Positions 7,411-16,292 of a DNA stretch of 40,717 bases are shown here, in pieces (the stretch's first letter is position 1; each line of letters opens with the position of its first letter). This DNA is from Rhizonema sp. PD37 (GTDB taxonomy: Bacteria > Cyanobacteriota > Cyanobacteriia > Cyanobacteriales > Nostocaceae): assembly GCA_029379215.1 (NCBI GenBank), contig JAQYWO010000042.1:1-40717 (forward strand), written 5' to 3'. The translations under genes were made by a program, and so were the position numbers. The notes beneath the pieces are model-generated. The model was not told where the DNA came from, did not search any database, and worked only from the letters and a program-made list of their open reading frames with translations.

Positions 7411-9483
7411 TCATTTACTCTGCCCTCCTACGTAGAGCGGTACTGTACTACCATTAGTGTACTGAAAAACCTGATCGCGAGTGAGTTTCAGGGTTTGAGA
7501 CCCCTGTGTGTCTTGAACCTGAATCTGGAAATCGTTAGTTCCATAGCTTCTTGTAGCATAGGAGAGTGAAACCTGAGAGTTGTCATTGATAAAAGCAATC
7601 TCCTGAGGTGACACGCTCTTAGTCACATACAAAAGTCCTCCCAATAGCTCAGTTGCACCACCTTCTATGGTATGGAGCACAGTGTTGACATCATCTCCTT
7701 CGCTCTTCAGACCTAACACCCACAGCTTCCCGCCGTTATTGAAAATTTTCTCATTACTACCTTCAGGGTTTAGCTGACGCGCCCATACCTTTTGCGGATT
7801 CTCAAAGCGCCAAGTTTCACCAGAGATATTCTCAATAAACAGCTTCCCGGCTCCTAACGTGTTCCGGAATACATACTTCTGATCGTTCGGTCTCCATGCG
7901 CAGCAGCTCATATCCTTCAAAAACAGTGTTCGGGAGCTAGCATGTTCAAAACCAATCAATCCAGGTGAGGCATTGGGAGTCAGGTTTGTAATCCCAACAC
8001 GTTCAATGGTCACATCAGGTGCTGCTCCATCCTCAATCCGAAAGAATGCTTTCGGATTATTGGCATCCCGAAAGGCTGTCCCACCGGGAGAAAGCGTAGC
8101 ATTCATCGCAATGATTTTGCGAACATTTCCCCGGACATGTAGGGTATCGCTTATATAGTAACGACCGGGTGGAATGTAAACAGTGGATTTTCCAGAGTCG
8201 AGCGCTTTTTGAATTCCATCCGTATCATCGCCCCATTCTTCGCTGCCATCTGCGTTTCTCCCTTTTGCACCATAATCCTCAACGTTTGCCCAATTTGACA
8301 GATTATTATCATGAAAGCTTGGAGGCTCCTCAACTGGAAGATTGAGAGAGGTAGAGGAAGATGTCAATAAACTCAAAGCAGTGGTCGAGGTGTATTCCTT
8401 GACGTTAATGTCCGGCAAGACCTTGTTATCTTGCAGAATTGCAGAGAGATAGCCAGATGAACTCACATTCCGGGCAAACATACGGCTACTGTTCTCAATA
8501 GCATTTACTAAGGGACTGCCATCCTGAAGATTGGCATCGACAAGCGTTAGAAGACCGGTAACCCCAGTGTTGCGTATCGCTGGGACACTATTACTGCTCC
8601 AAAGATCTCGTATTGCTACAATGTTTCCCAAATTTTGTAGACCAACAGTGTTTTGATTGCAGAGACTAATGTGTTCGAGAGTCATACCGTTGACTTCGCC
8701 CCCAATCACAATTCCAGAGTCAAAGCCTTGCACAACTACGTTCTTGATCAGAGCAGGACCAACCCACGCTCGAGTCATGTCAAGCCCAATCGGTCCTTGA
8801 CCGCGAAGTGTGACATTGCGAACAGCACCAGTATTGTTTGACAAATAATCGAGTGCGATCGCTCCACTGTTATTACCAGTGTCAATAGTCATGTCTTCAA
8901 TGTAGTTGGCAAAAGCCTCGTTCCCCTCTCCCTTGCCAATATAGTCTTTACCTCCACCAGATTGGCTGTAGTTACCTGACGCGGTATAGACGACGGCTTT
9001 AGGGTTGCTCTTGTCATTGTAACCAGATGCATTGTCCTTCAAGCGAATAACTGTATTTGCCCGGTTCTGTCCTTGGAGCCTAAGCTGCGATTGCCAGTTG
9101 CCGTTTGTATCTTTCCACTCCAGGCGATCGCTCACAAGATAGGTCCCTTGAGGGAAATAGAGAACACTGTTTGTACCTATGTTCTCCCGAATCGCCTTTT
9201 GGATTGCCTGAGTATCATCTGTTGTACCATCACCCTTTGCTCCATATCGAGTCTTAACGTTAATCGCAATACTCTCGGGAAAAAGCTTATCCTCGGAACT
9301 ATTAGCAGTGATACATCTATTGTCTCCTCCGTTGAGAGCTGTCTTTTTAGGAAGCCTTAATTGAGAGGGTGTTTTTGCATTAACTGTTGCTTCATTAACG
9401 ATGACAACAGGAGAAAACACTGCTATCCCACACAGAATGGAAAGTTTAGAAAAGATTTTCTTTCTGCGCTTAAACTTTTTCAC
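7411..9483 (-). CDS. Exported beta-helix protein, Pectate_lyase_3 type (paralog 1)
   Basis: A 690-residue protein starting at GTG 9483 with AAGG upstream. The N-terminus is a basic stretch (KKFKRRKK), a hydrophobic core (about 14-30) and a likely signal-peptidase site near VNA/K, so it is probably exported. Two copies of a Pectate_lyase_3 opening follow: INVKTRYGAKGDGTTDDTQA with a VLYFPQGTYLVSD strand (about 74-120), and VEDYGAKGRNADGSEEWGDD with STVYIPPGRYYISD (about 401-446). The region between them is rich in short beta-strands (GAVRNVTLRGQGPIGLDMTR), as in right-handed beta-helices. Such folds bind or cleave polysaccharides. Inside a glycan locus it may trim, modify or anchor the product. 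Catalytic residues cannot be fixed by eye. A paralog lies at 10317-12383. Confidence 0.75.
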   Translation of the reverse strand: MKKFKRRKKIFSKLSILCGIAVFSPVVIVNEATVNAKTPSQLRLPKKTALNGGDNRCITANSSEDKLFPESIAINVKTRYGAKGDGTTDDTQAIQKAIRENIGTNSVLYFPQGTYLVSDRLEWKDTNGNWQSQLRLQGQNRANTVIRLKDNASGYNDKSNPKAVVYTASGNYSQSGGGKDYIGKGEGNEAFANYIEDMTIDTGNNSGAIALDYLSNNTGAVRNVTLRGQGPIGLDMTRAWVGPALIKNVVVQGFDSGIVIGGEVNGMTLEHISLCNQNTVGLQNLGNIVAIRDLWSSNSVPAIRNTGVTGLLTLVDANLQDGSPLVNAIENSSRMFARNVSSSGYLSAILQDNKVLPDINVKEYTSTTALSLLTSSSTSLNLPVEEPPSFHDNNLSNWANVEDYGAKGRNADGSEEWGDDTDGIQKALDSGKSTVYIPPGRYYISDTLHVRGNVRKIIAMNATLSPGGTAFRDANNPKAFFRIEDGAAPDVTIERVGITNLTPNASPGLIGFEHASSRTLFLKDMSCCAWRPNDQKYVFRNTLGAGKLFIENISGETWRFENPQKVWARQLNPEGSNEKIFNNGGKLWVLGLKSEGDDVNTVLHTIEGGATELLGGLLYVTKSVSPQEIAFINDNSQVSLSYATRSYGTNDFQIQVQDTQGSQTLKLTRDQVFQYTNGSTVPLYVGGQSK

Positions 9484-9523
9484 AGCTACCTTGCTTCTTA
9501 ATAGGGAACTTGTTTCGATTCTT

Positions 9524-9553
9524 CCCCGTCTCCTCCTTTAGCTAGAGACGGGG
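9524..9553. other. Hairpin upstream of the beta-helix gene
   Basis: Perfect 9-bp arms CCCCGTCTC (9524-9532) and GAGACGGGG (9545-9553) enclose 12 bases. The hairpin lies about 41 bases upstream of the GTG start at 9483, so it may sit in the 5' leader of that minus-strand gene. No T-run follows on either strand, so it is not a classic terminator. Confidence 0.5.
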
Positions 9554-10201
9554 ATAGAATACATCACGGTATCTTAGAACTATTCAACTCTTGCAAGTTG
9601 CGTCTAAACTAAATATCTGTTGAATGACACCAAAAATTGAACCTATATTAAATAGGTTTATGAGTTTCATGTAAGCAAATATTTGAGAATGACTAGGAAT
9701 ATTTTTACACGCGCTCCAAGGTAGACCAAAGTATTCCGGATGAATGTTTAAACTTTTATTAGAAGAGTCGCTTGTTGCACCTGTAAGTTTAGATTAAAGC
9801 ACATAGGTGGAAGATCGCACTTCTGCAATAATACTGAATAATGGAAGTAAAAAGTATACAAGTAAGATGTTGTTTCTAATTCAAATTACCTTCAATATAC
9901 TCATACATTGAGCGCTACCAAATGCCATAAAAACAGGTTGCAAAGAAGTCAAAGACTGAGATTAGGCATGTCCAGAAATGATGTAGGGGCAAACAGCCCT
10001 TCGGGTTCGTCCCCTCAACATGTCGTATTTAAACCAATTGAGAAGTGATACAATCTTGGTACACGAGAGTGGCATCTGCTGGCAAGTTCCCACGGTCTGG
10101 ATATTGCGTTAAGAATTTTTGGTTAAGGTAAAGAGCGGGAATTTTATACATGTAGAGACCTTGATGTCGCATCTCTACAGGTTAACGGTAGATAAATTAT
10201 C
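9554..10201. other. Gene-free spacer between the two beta-helix genes
   Basis: No convincing open frame is present. The spacer holds a small palindrome, AACCTAT/ATAGGTT (9640-9658), and near 9983-10022 a GTAGGGGCAAACAG...TCCCCTCAAC segment that looks like a degenerate dispersed repeat. The promoter of the minus-strand gene at 7411-9483 should lie near the left end but is not identified. Confidence 0.5.
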
Positions 10202-10274
10202 TTACAGCAATTTTCGGGTAAATAGACCACACTGTAGGGGCGCAATGCCTTACGCCCCTACGAAAGATTGTGGT
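10202..10274. repeat. Intergenic palindromic repeat, copy 2
   Basis: It shares its ends with the copy at 6843-6945: TTACAGCAATTTTC at the left, then TAAAT, ACCACAC and finally GCCCCTACGA...TGTGGT. In this shorter copy the middle is a clean hairpin with 9-bp arms GTAGGGGCG (10234-10242) and CGCCCCTAC (10253-10261). It sits just downstream of the stop of the minus-strand beta-helix gene and could also act as an mRNA 3' stem. Confidence 0.6.
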
Positions 10275-10316
10275 TCAAATAGATGAAAAACGCTGTAACT
10301 GAACCCTTTCAACCAC

Positions 10317-12383
10317 TCACTGCCCCACGTAAAGCGGCACCACACGCCCATTACCATGACCGAGAAGCTGGTCACGTTGAAATTGAAGATTCACTGCCCC
10401 GCGTGTCTCTCGAATGTGAGTCTGGAACTCTTTGGCTCTATAACTAGTCGTGGCATAAGAAAGAGCAACCCGAGAGTTGTCATTAATAAAAGCGATCGCA
10501 TCTGCTGGCACGTCCCCAGTCACATATAACAGCCCACCAAATAGCTCGCTGGCACCACCTCCTGTTGTCTGGAGTACAGTGTTGACATTACCGCCTTCGG
10601 TCTTCAGACCAAGCACCCACACCTTCCCACCGTTATTGAATATCTTCTTATTAGAACCTTCCGGGTTCAACTGACGTGCCCACACCTGTTGAGGATTCTC
10701 GAATTGCCAAGTTTCAGCAGATACATCCTCAATAAACAGCTTTCCGGCTCCGGGTGTGTTCCGAAACACGTATTTCTGGTCGTTAGGTCTTAATGAACAA
10801 CAAGTTACATCTTTCAAAAAGAGTGTTCGGGTACTAGCCTGTTCAAAACCAATCAGTCCAGCTTGGGGTGGTGCTTGTTGAACCAGATTCAGAATACCAA
10901 CATGTTCAAAAGTTACATCAGGTACTGTGCCATCCTCAATCCGAAAGAACGCTTTCGGATTGTTTGTATCCTGAAAAGCCGCTCCACCAGGAGAAAACGT
11001 CGCACCCATCGCAAAGATTTCACGAACATTTCCTCTGACATGTAGGGTATCACTAATAAAGTAACGACCAGAGGGAATATAGACAGTAGATTTTCCAGAA
11101 TCAAGAGCTTTTTGAATTGCCACCGTATCGTCACCCCATTCATCGCTGCCATCTGGGTTTTTCCCTTTGGCACCAAAATCCTCAACGTTTACCCAGTTTG
11201 AGAGAGTATTGTCATGAAAGCTTGGTGGCTCTTGAACTGGAAGATTGAGAGAAGTCTTTGCAGAAGTTGGAAACAAAGTCAAAGGAGGTTTCGAGGTATA
11301 CTCATTGATTTTTGTGCCCACTATCACTTGATTATCTTGCTTAATTGCTGACTGATAACCAGATGCACTGACATTACGAGCAAACAAATTGCTATTGCTC
11401 TCTATTGCACTTACTGACGGACTCCCACCATGAAGATCTGCGTTAAGAAGGCTAATCAAGCTCATGCTGTTGTTGTTACGTACTGCCGTGACACTATTAC
11501 TACTCACTAAGTCTCGGAGCGCAACAACATTTCCCAAGTTCTCCAGACCAACAGCGTTTTGATTGCAAAGACTAATGTGTTCGAGAGTCACACCGTTGAC
11601 CTCGCTTCCAATGCGAATTCCAGAGTCAAAGCCTTCAACAAAGATGTTCTTGACAAGAGCCGGACCAATCCACTTGCGAGTCATATCCAACCCAACAGTT
11701 CCTTGACCGCGAAGTGTCACATTACGAACAGCACCAGTGTTGTTTGCCAAATAATCAAGTGCGATCGCTCCAAGGTTATTACCAGTGTCAATCGTAAAAT
11801 CTTCAATATAGTTACCAAACGCCTCGTTCCCCTCTCCCTTGTCAGGATAATCCTTGCCGCCACCGTTAGGTTGCTCCACAAAGAGTGACGACGCTGTGTA
11901 GACTAATGCTTTAGGGTTGCTCTTGTCGTTGTAACCTGGTACATTATCCTTCAACCGAAGAATCGTGGTAGCGCGGTTCTGTCCTTGAAGCCATAGCTGC
12001 GATTGCCATTTACCATTCGTATCTTTCCACTCTAGGCGATCGCTCACCAAATAAGTTCCTTGAGGGAAGTAGAGAATCTTGTTCTTACCTACGTTCTCCC
12101 GTATCGCTTTCAGTAGTGCTTGAGTATCGTCTGTAACCCCATCCCCCTTGGCTTCATAGCGGGTTTTAACATTGACCACTGAATTATCGGGAAAGAGCTT
12201 ATCCTCCGTAGCGCTAGTAGCAATGACACATGGATTCTTCGCTTGACTGATAAACTTATCCTCAAAAATCCTTGACAGAGTCATAGAAGGGTGAGTAATG
12301 GAAAAGAGAAGAATAATGCCTACTATCGCACAGATAACGAAGAGCGTAGAGGAGACTTTCCTACTGCTCTTAATATTTCTCAT
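10317..12383 (-). CDS. Exported or anchored beta-helix protein, Pectate_lyase_3 type (paralog 2)
   Basis: A 688-residue paralog of the 7411-9483 product, similar along its whole length. The same two domain openings are present (VVNVKTRYEAKGDGVTDDTQ and VEDFGAKGKNPDGSDEWGDD), and both proteins share RPNDQKYVFRNT, FIE(N/D)(I/V)S and VWARQLNPEGSN. The N-terminus has one hydrophobic segment (STLFVICAIVGIILLFSITH) after a short basic stretch, so it is exported or stays anchored. A longer start at TTG 12401 is possible, but ATG 12383 has GAGG 5 bases upstream and is chosen. The pair is a tandem duplication with an 830-base spacer. The role in glycan processing is inferred from fold and location only. 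Confidence 0.75.
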   Translation of the reverse strand: MRNIKSSRKVSSTLFVICAIVGIILLFSITHPSMTLSRIFEDKFISQAKNPCVIATSATEDKLFPDNSVVNVKTRYEAKGDGVTDDTQALLKAIRENVGKNKILYFPQGTYLVSDRLEWKDTNGKWQSQLWLQGQNRATTILRLKDNVPGYNDKSNPKALVYTASSLFVEQPNGGGKDYPDKGEGNEAFGNYIEDFTIDTGNNLGAIALDYLANNTGAVRNVTLRGQGTVGLDMTRKWIGPALVKNIFVEGFDSGIRIGSEVNGVTLEHISLCNQNAVGLENLGNVVALRDLVSSNSVTAVRNNNSMSLISLLNADLHGGSPSVSAIESNSNLFARNVSASGYQSAIKQDNQVIVGTKINEYTSKPPLTLFPTSAKTSLNLPVQEPPSFHDNTLSNWVNVEDFGAKGKNPDGSDEWGDDTVAIQKALDSGKSTVYIPSGRYFISDTLHVRGNVREIFAMGATFSPGGAAFQDTNNPKAFFRIEDGTVPDVTFEHVGILNLVQQAPPQAGLIGFEQASTRTLFLKDVTCCSLRPNDQKYVFRNTPGAGKLFIEDVSAETWQFENPQQVWARQLNPEGSNKKIFNNGGKVWVLGLKTEGGNVNTVLQTTGGGASELFGGLLYVTGDVPADAIAFINDNSRVALSYATTSYRAKEFQTHIRETRGAVNLQFQRDQLLGHGNGRVVPLYVGQ

Positions 12384-12854
12384 AAATACCTCGGGAAACA
12401 ATATAGTACCGTTTTATGGAATGAAAAAATAAAAATTAAAAAGCTTTGATTTATGGACGACTGGCAGTTTTGAATGGTAACTCTATTTCCACGCCGCACT
12501 GTACTAGTAAAGTACAACAAACGTTAGTGTACAAACCTTCATGACTATATTTCATTCTGATGTACAGTAACCGTATCCGGAAGAAATCAACAATTTACAC
12601 ATGACTTACATAGTCTCGCAAATATTTTCCGAGTTTTTACATAGAGCAAAACTAGTCTAGACAGTTGTTCTAGCACTTCCAGATTCAATTAACGACGTGT
12701 GTCAGTACATTTGCTAGTGAAAAGATCCGGAATTGGTGCCAATTTGCCGAAAAAGTATGACAGAATCCTTTGTTCTTCAGCACAATTGCGGGTGAGTTGA
12801 GGAGTCGATGATCCTGAGGATACGTACATAACATCAAGTAGGAGGGATGAGTGT
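12384..12854. other. Divergent promoter region
   Basis: This 471-base gap separates the minus-strand beta-helix gene from the plus-strand glycosyltransferase run, so it should hold promoters in both directions. It is AT-rich near 12420-12450 and has repeated GTAC cores (12497-12531). I see no clear -35/-10 pair, gene or terminator. Confidence 0.45.
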
Positions 12855-13952
12855 ATGCAAGAACTGCAAACAAAATTACAGCCAATTAAACTCTCACCAC
12901 TACCCAATGATCCTTTAGTGTCGGTGTTGATTGCCAACTATAACTACGCAAGGTACATCGGTGAGACTTTGGATAGTGTCCTCTCTCAAACCTACTCAAA
13001 TTGGGAAGTGATCGTTTGTGATGACGGTTCCAAAGATAACTCCTGTGAAATAATCGGGAGTTATACGCACAAAGACTCTAGAATCAAGCTGATCCCTCAG
13101 CAGAACGGCGGTGTCGCCTCGGCATTAAATATAGCTTACAGGCACAGCAACGGTGAAATTGTCTGCGTGCTAGATGCAGATGATGTCTGGATGTCAGACA
13201 AGTTACAAAAAGTTATCGCCGCATTTCAATCTCACTCAAAAGGTGGCTTTGTTATTCATGATGTCTTTCAAATTGATGGTCAAGGAAAGCTCATCAAGAC
13301 GACACCCATGCTAAAAAAGTTGGCATCGGGCTGGATGGCATCGTCCATGTTGAAAAATGCTGGAGGCATTGAAAATATGCCTCCAGCTTCTGCACTCTGC
13401 ATTCGACGTGAGGTCGCCAACTTAATATTCCCGATGAATGAAGCGTTTACACGCAACGCTGATAGTTTGATTTTCCGTCTTGCTCCCTTTGTGACTGAAA
13501 TAGTTCCTGTCTCACAGGTGCTCAGTAAATATCGCTTACACGGAGCAAATCTTACAAGCTTTACATCCATCACAGCAGATATATTGGTACGGGAACTAGA
13601 AACTGCAAAGCGAGTACACCAAGAGCAGGAACAATTTCTGAGAAAGATTTATGGTGGAGAAGTTGCAGAAAGTTTAACGGGCGTAGAAGCTAACGCATGG
13701 CACTATCATGATCGCTATATGTTAGCTCGCTTTCAAGGTATACCCAAATCAGAAAGAAGGGAAGTTCATCGATTGCTTGTGACTCATCCGCAGTTTGACA
13801 AAGCTTTCCGTTACAAACCTTTGAAATGGCTACTACGATGGGGTGAGAATTTACCGAGTCCTCTGTTTTTGGCGTTGTTCGCTCAGATATCTCATGAAAG
13901 TAAGCTGAAACGCATCGCCAGGTTAATTCTACAGCCATGGGCAAAAAAATAG
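12855..13952 (+). CDS. Glycosyltransferase family 2
   Basis: A 365-residue GT-A enzyme. VSVLIANYNYARYIGETLDS (about 24-43) is the opening Rossmann strand of GT2 proteins, then YSNWEVIVCDDGSKDNS supplies the nucleotide-binding DDGS. NGGVASALNIAYRHSNGEIV leads into VLDADDVWM (about 113-121), the metal-binding DxD region. A C-terminal tail of about 130 residues beyond the core fits capsule GT2 enzymes acting on lipid-linked acceptors. The ATG start has GGAGG 9 bases upstream. It is the first gene of a six-gene plus-strand run ending at 20064, with spacers from 12 to 61 bases. Confidence 0.9.
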   Translation: MQELQTKLQPIKLSPLPNDPLVSVLIANYNYARYIGETLDSVLSQTYSNWEVIVCDDGSKDNSCEIIGSYTHKDSRIKLIPQQNGGVASALNIAYRHSNGEIVCVLDADDVWMSDKLQKVIAAFQSHSKGGFVIHDVFQIDGQGKLIKTTPMLKKLASGWMASSMLKNAGGIENMPPASALCIRREVANLIFPMNEAFTRNADSLIFRLAPFVTEIVPVSQVLSKYRLHGANLTSFTSITADILVRELETAKRVHQEQEQFLRKIYGGEVAESLTGVEANAWHYHDRYMLARFQGIPKSERREVHRLLVTHPQFDKAFRYKPLKWLLRWGENLPSPLFLALFAQISHESKLKRIARLILQPWAKK

Positions 13953-13964
13953 TTGTCAATATAA

Positions 13965-15098
13965 ATGAGTCAGAAAAAAATTGCTATTTTCACTTGGGGT
14001 TTAGGTGGCGGAGCGTTCGCAAACCTACCAGCTGCTTTGATTAAAGGGTTTTGGAACTTGGGAGTCAAAGACTTATACGTCTTGTACCTCTCAGAAGAAC
14101 CAGGAGAAGATATCACTTTTCCAGAAGGCGTTAAATTAGTGCCACTGGGTGTTGAGCGGTCTATGGCATCTCCCATCGCCCTAGCTAAGTTTTTGAGAGC
14201 AGTCAAGCCAGATTTCCTGATCTCCATGCCCACAATCATTAGCATTCCTGCGATTATAGGATGGCTGTTAGCAGGTCAGAGACAGACAAAACTTGTGATT
14301 TATCAAGGAGATACTCTCACCTCTGATATTGCCATTGACCACAAAGATAATCTCAGAATGCAAATCATGCCTTGGCTTGCAAGGCTTTTATATCCCACAG
14401 TTAATGGTTTAACGACTGTCAGCCAAGGTGTGCTTGACATTCTCAAACAAGACCATATTCCGATTCCCCGCAATCGTGTGGCAGTTATCCCCAATCCTGT
14501 AGACAGCAAGCAATTTTGGTTGCGTAGTCAAGCAGAACCCGAACATCCCTGGCTCAAGTATAAGGAAAGCCCAGTGATTGTGAGTCTGGGACGTTTGGGA
14601 AAGCGCAAAAACTACTCCCTGCTATTGAAAGCGGTTGCAAAAGTCCGCAGCCAGATCGAAGTCAAGCTGATTATTTTTGGAGAAGGACCAGAAAGAATAC
14701 ACTTAGAGGAAGAGATAGCCAAACTAGGTTTACAGGAAGAAGTCAGCTTACCCGGTCATGTAGATAATCCTTGGAGTCACATTGCTAAAGCTGATGTCTT
14801 TGTCATGTCTTCCTTGGATGAAGCATTTTGTCTAGCACTGGTGGAAGCAATGGCGTGCGGAGTGCCCGTGATTTCCACTGATGCAGCTGGCGGAGGACCT
14901 CGTAGTATCTTGGAAGATGGGAAGTATGGGAATTTGGTACCCACAGATGATCTACAAACACTCTCTGAAGCAATTCATAAGGTGCTGACTTCTGAGAGTT
15001 GGCGATCGCATTTAATTAATGTCAGTAAACAACGTTGTCAAGCTTTTCAACCCGAAGTAATTGCTGAGCAGTGGTTATCTTTTTTGCAAAAAGTTTAA
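13965..15098 (+). CDS. Glycosyltransferase family 4
   Basis: A 377-residue GT-B protein with a glycine-rich first loop (WGLGGGAFANLPAALIKGF). The donor domain starts VSLGRLGKRKNYSLLLKAV (about 206-224). IIFGEGPERIHLEEEIAKLG and VFVMSSLDEAFCLALVEAMA (about 277-296) hold the E-x7-E pair, and ISTDAAGGGPRSIL the phosphate-contacting loop. The pattern is like enzymes that extend polyprenyl-diphosphate-linked oligosaccharides with N-acetylhexosamines, but the substrate cannot be assigned. It begins 12 bases after the previous stop, supporting co-transcription. Confidence 0.9.
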   Translation: MSQKKIAIFTWGLGGGAFANLPAALIKGFWNLGVKDLYVLYLSEEPGEDITFPEGVKLVPLGVERSMASPIALAKFLRAVKPDFLISMPTIISIPAIIGWLLAGQRQTKLVIYQGDTLTSDIAIDHKDNLRMQIMPWLARLLYPTVNGLTTVSQGVLDILKQDHIPIPRNRVAVIPNPVDSKQFWLRSQAEPEHPWLKYKESPVIVSLGRLGKRKNYSLLLKAVAKVRSQIEVKLIIFGEGPERIHLEEEIAKLGLQEEVSLPGHVDNPWSHIAKADVFVMSSLDEAFCLALVEAMACGVPVISTDAAGGGPRSILEDGKYGNLVPTDDLQTLSEAIHKVLTSESWRSHLINVSKQRCQAFQPEVIAEQWLSFLQKV

Positions 15099-15159
15099 AT
15101 TAAAAATTTATCGTCTCAAACCTAATTTTACGCCAGCCCTTTTATTTCTCAGGTAAATT

Positions 15160-16251
15160 ATGAAAATTAAAAAAATTATGATTACAGGAGATCCTGAGTT
15201 TACTTATCGACATCGGTATCTCTGGGAAGCATTGTCGCCCTCCTTTGAAAAATTGGAAGTTTTCTCCCGAGAAGATTCACTTAACATCAAGGCAAATGCC
15301 CTTATCCATAAATTGGCTGGTGTAGTTTCAACTGGAAAAGTACATAAAGGATTTCACAAGAGTAGTTTAGCATTTAAACTTAAATCACAAGAAGTAGAAC
15401 AGACTATTAAACAGCTTAAAGACACACCAGATTTAGTTTTTCACCTTTACTGTATGTGGTCTCCTTTTTGGGAGAAATCGGAAATTCCTTATACAATTTT
15501 TTCAGACTACACCATGAGTCTGGCAATAAAAAATTGGAAGGATTGGGTTCCTTTTTCTAATCAAACAGAAAAAGACACCTGGTTAGCTTTTGAAAAACAA
15601 GCTTATCAGCGTGCGTATCACCTTTTTCCTATGAGTAATATGGTTAAGTCTTCTTTAATTGAAGACTATGGCATAGATCCCAAAAAAATTACAGTCATTG
15701 GCTCTTCAGGAAACTTTAAAGAACCTAGTAAAGAAGAGAAGGTGTTTGGAAGTAAACGTATCTTATTTAATGGATCAGATTTTGAAAGAAAGGGTGGTGA
15801 TTTAGTTCTATCTGCTTTTAAAAAAGTGCGACAAGCTATTCCAGAAGCTAAACTAATTGTCGTAGGTAAGAAATTAGAAAAGATAGAGAATGGCATTGAA
15901 AATTATGGAAGTGTTTCAAATTTAGATATTCATAAGTTACTTTTAAAGACAGATGTATTGGTCGCTCCCGCTAGATGCGAACCTTTTGGATTACTTCTAG
16001 TAGAAGCGATGAACTGTGGAGTCCCTTGTATTGTATCCAAAACTGGTGGGATGCCAGAAATTGTTAACCACCAAAGCGATGGGATTGTGATAAATCAACC
16101 GAATCCTGAGCTTTTAGCAAAAGAAATTATTCGACTACTTTCAAATCATAATTTATTACAATCAATGTCAACTCAAGCTCGGCAAACTATAAAAGATAAA
16201 TTTAACTGGGAGAGTATAGCTAAAAATATTGTTCAAACTTTGTATGCTTAA
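15160..16251 (+). CDS. Glycosyltransferase family 4
   Basis: A 363-residue GT-B protein. The N-lobe is lysine-rich. The donor lobe reads ILFNGSDFERKGGDLVLSAF, AKLIVVGKKLE, then VLVAPARCEPFGLLLVEAMN with both glutamates of the E-x7-E motif, and CGVPCIVSKTGGMPEIV. The DFERKGGD wording resembles GT4 enzymes annotated as capsule or lipopolysaccharide mannosyl/glucosyltransferases; that is only a resemblance. It is more AT-rich than its neighbours. ATG 15160 is preceded by AGG at suitable spacing. Confidence 0.88.
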   Translation: MKIKKIMITGDPEFTYRHRYLWEALSPSFEKLEVFSREDSLNIKANALIHKLAGVVSTGKVHKGFHKSSLAFKLKSQEVEQTIKQLKDTPDLVFHLYCMWSPFWEKSEIPYTIFSDYTMSLAIKNWKDWVPFSNQTEKDTWLAFEKQAYQRAYHLFPMSNMVKSSLIEDYGIDPKKITVIGSSGNFKEPSKEEKVFGSKRILFNGSDFERKGGDLVLSAFKKVRQAIPEAKLIVVGKKLEKIENGIENYGSVSNLDIHKLLLKTDVLVAPARCEPFGLLLVEAMNCGVPCIVSKTGGMPEIVNHQSDGIVINQPNPELLAKEIIRLLSNHNLLQSMSTQARQTIKDKFNWESIAKNIVQTLYA

Positions 16252-16292
16252 CATTGTTCTCGCACTATTAAAATTTAATTCTAGAGAGATTC

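Noticed and set aside
11559..11888. Plus-strand frame of 109 codons inside the second beta-helix gene
   Set aside because: It is a mirror of the real minus-strand gene; a similar shadow occurs at the matching place in the paralog. Low-complexity translation and no ribosome site.
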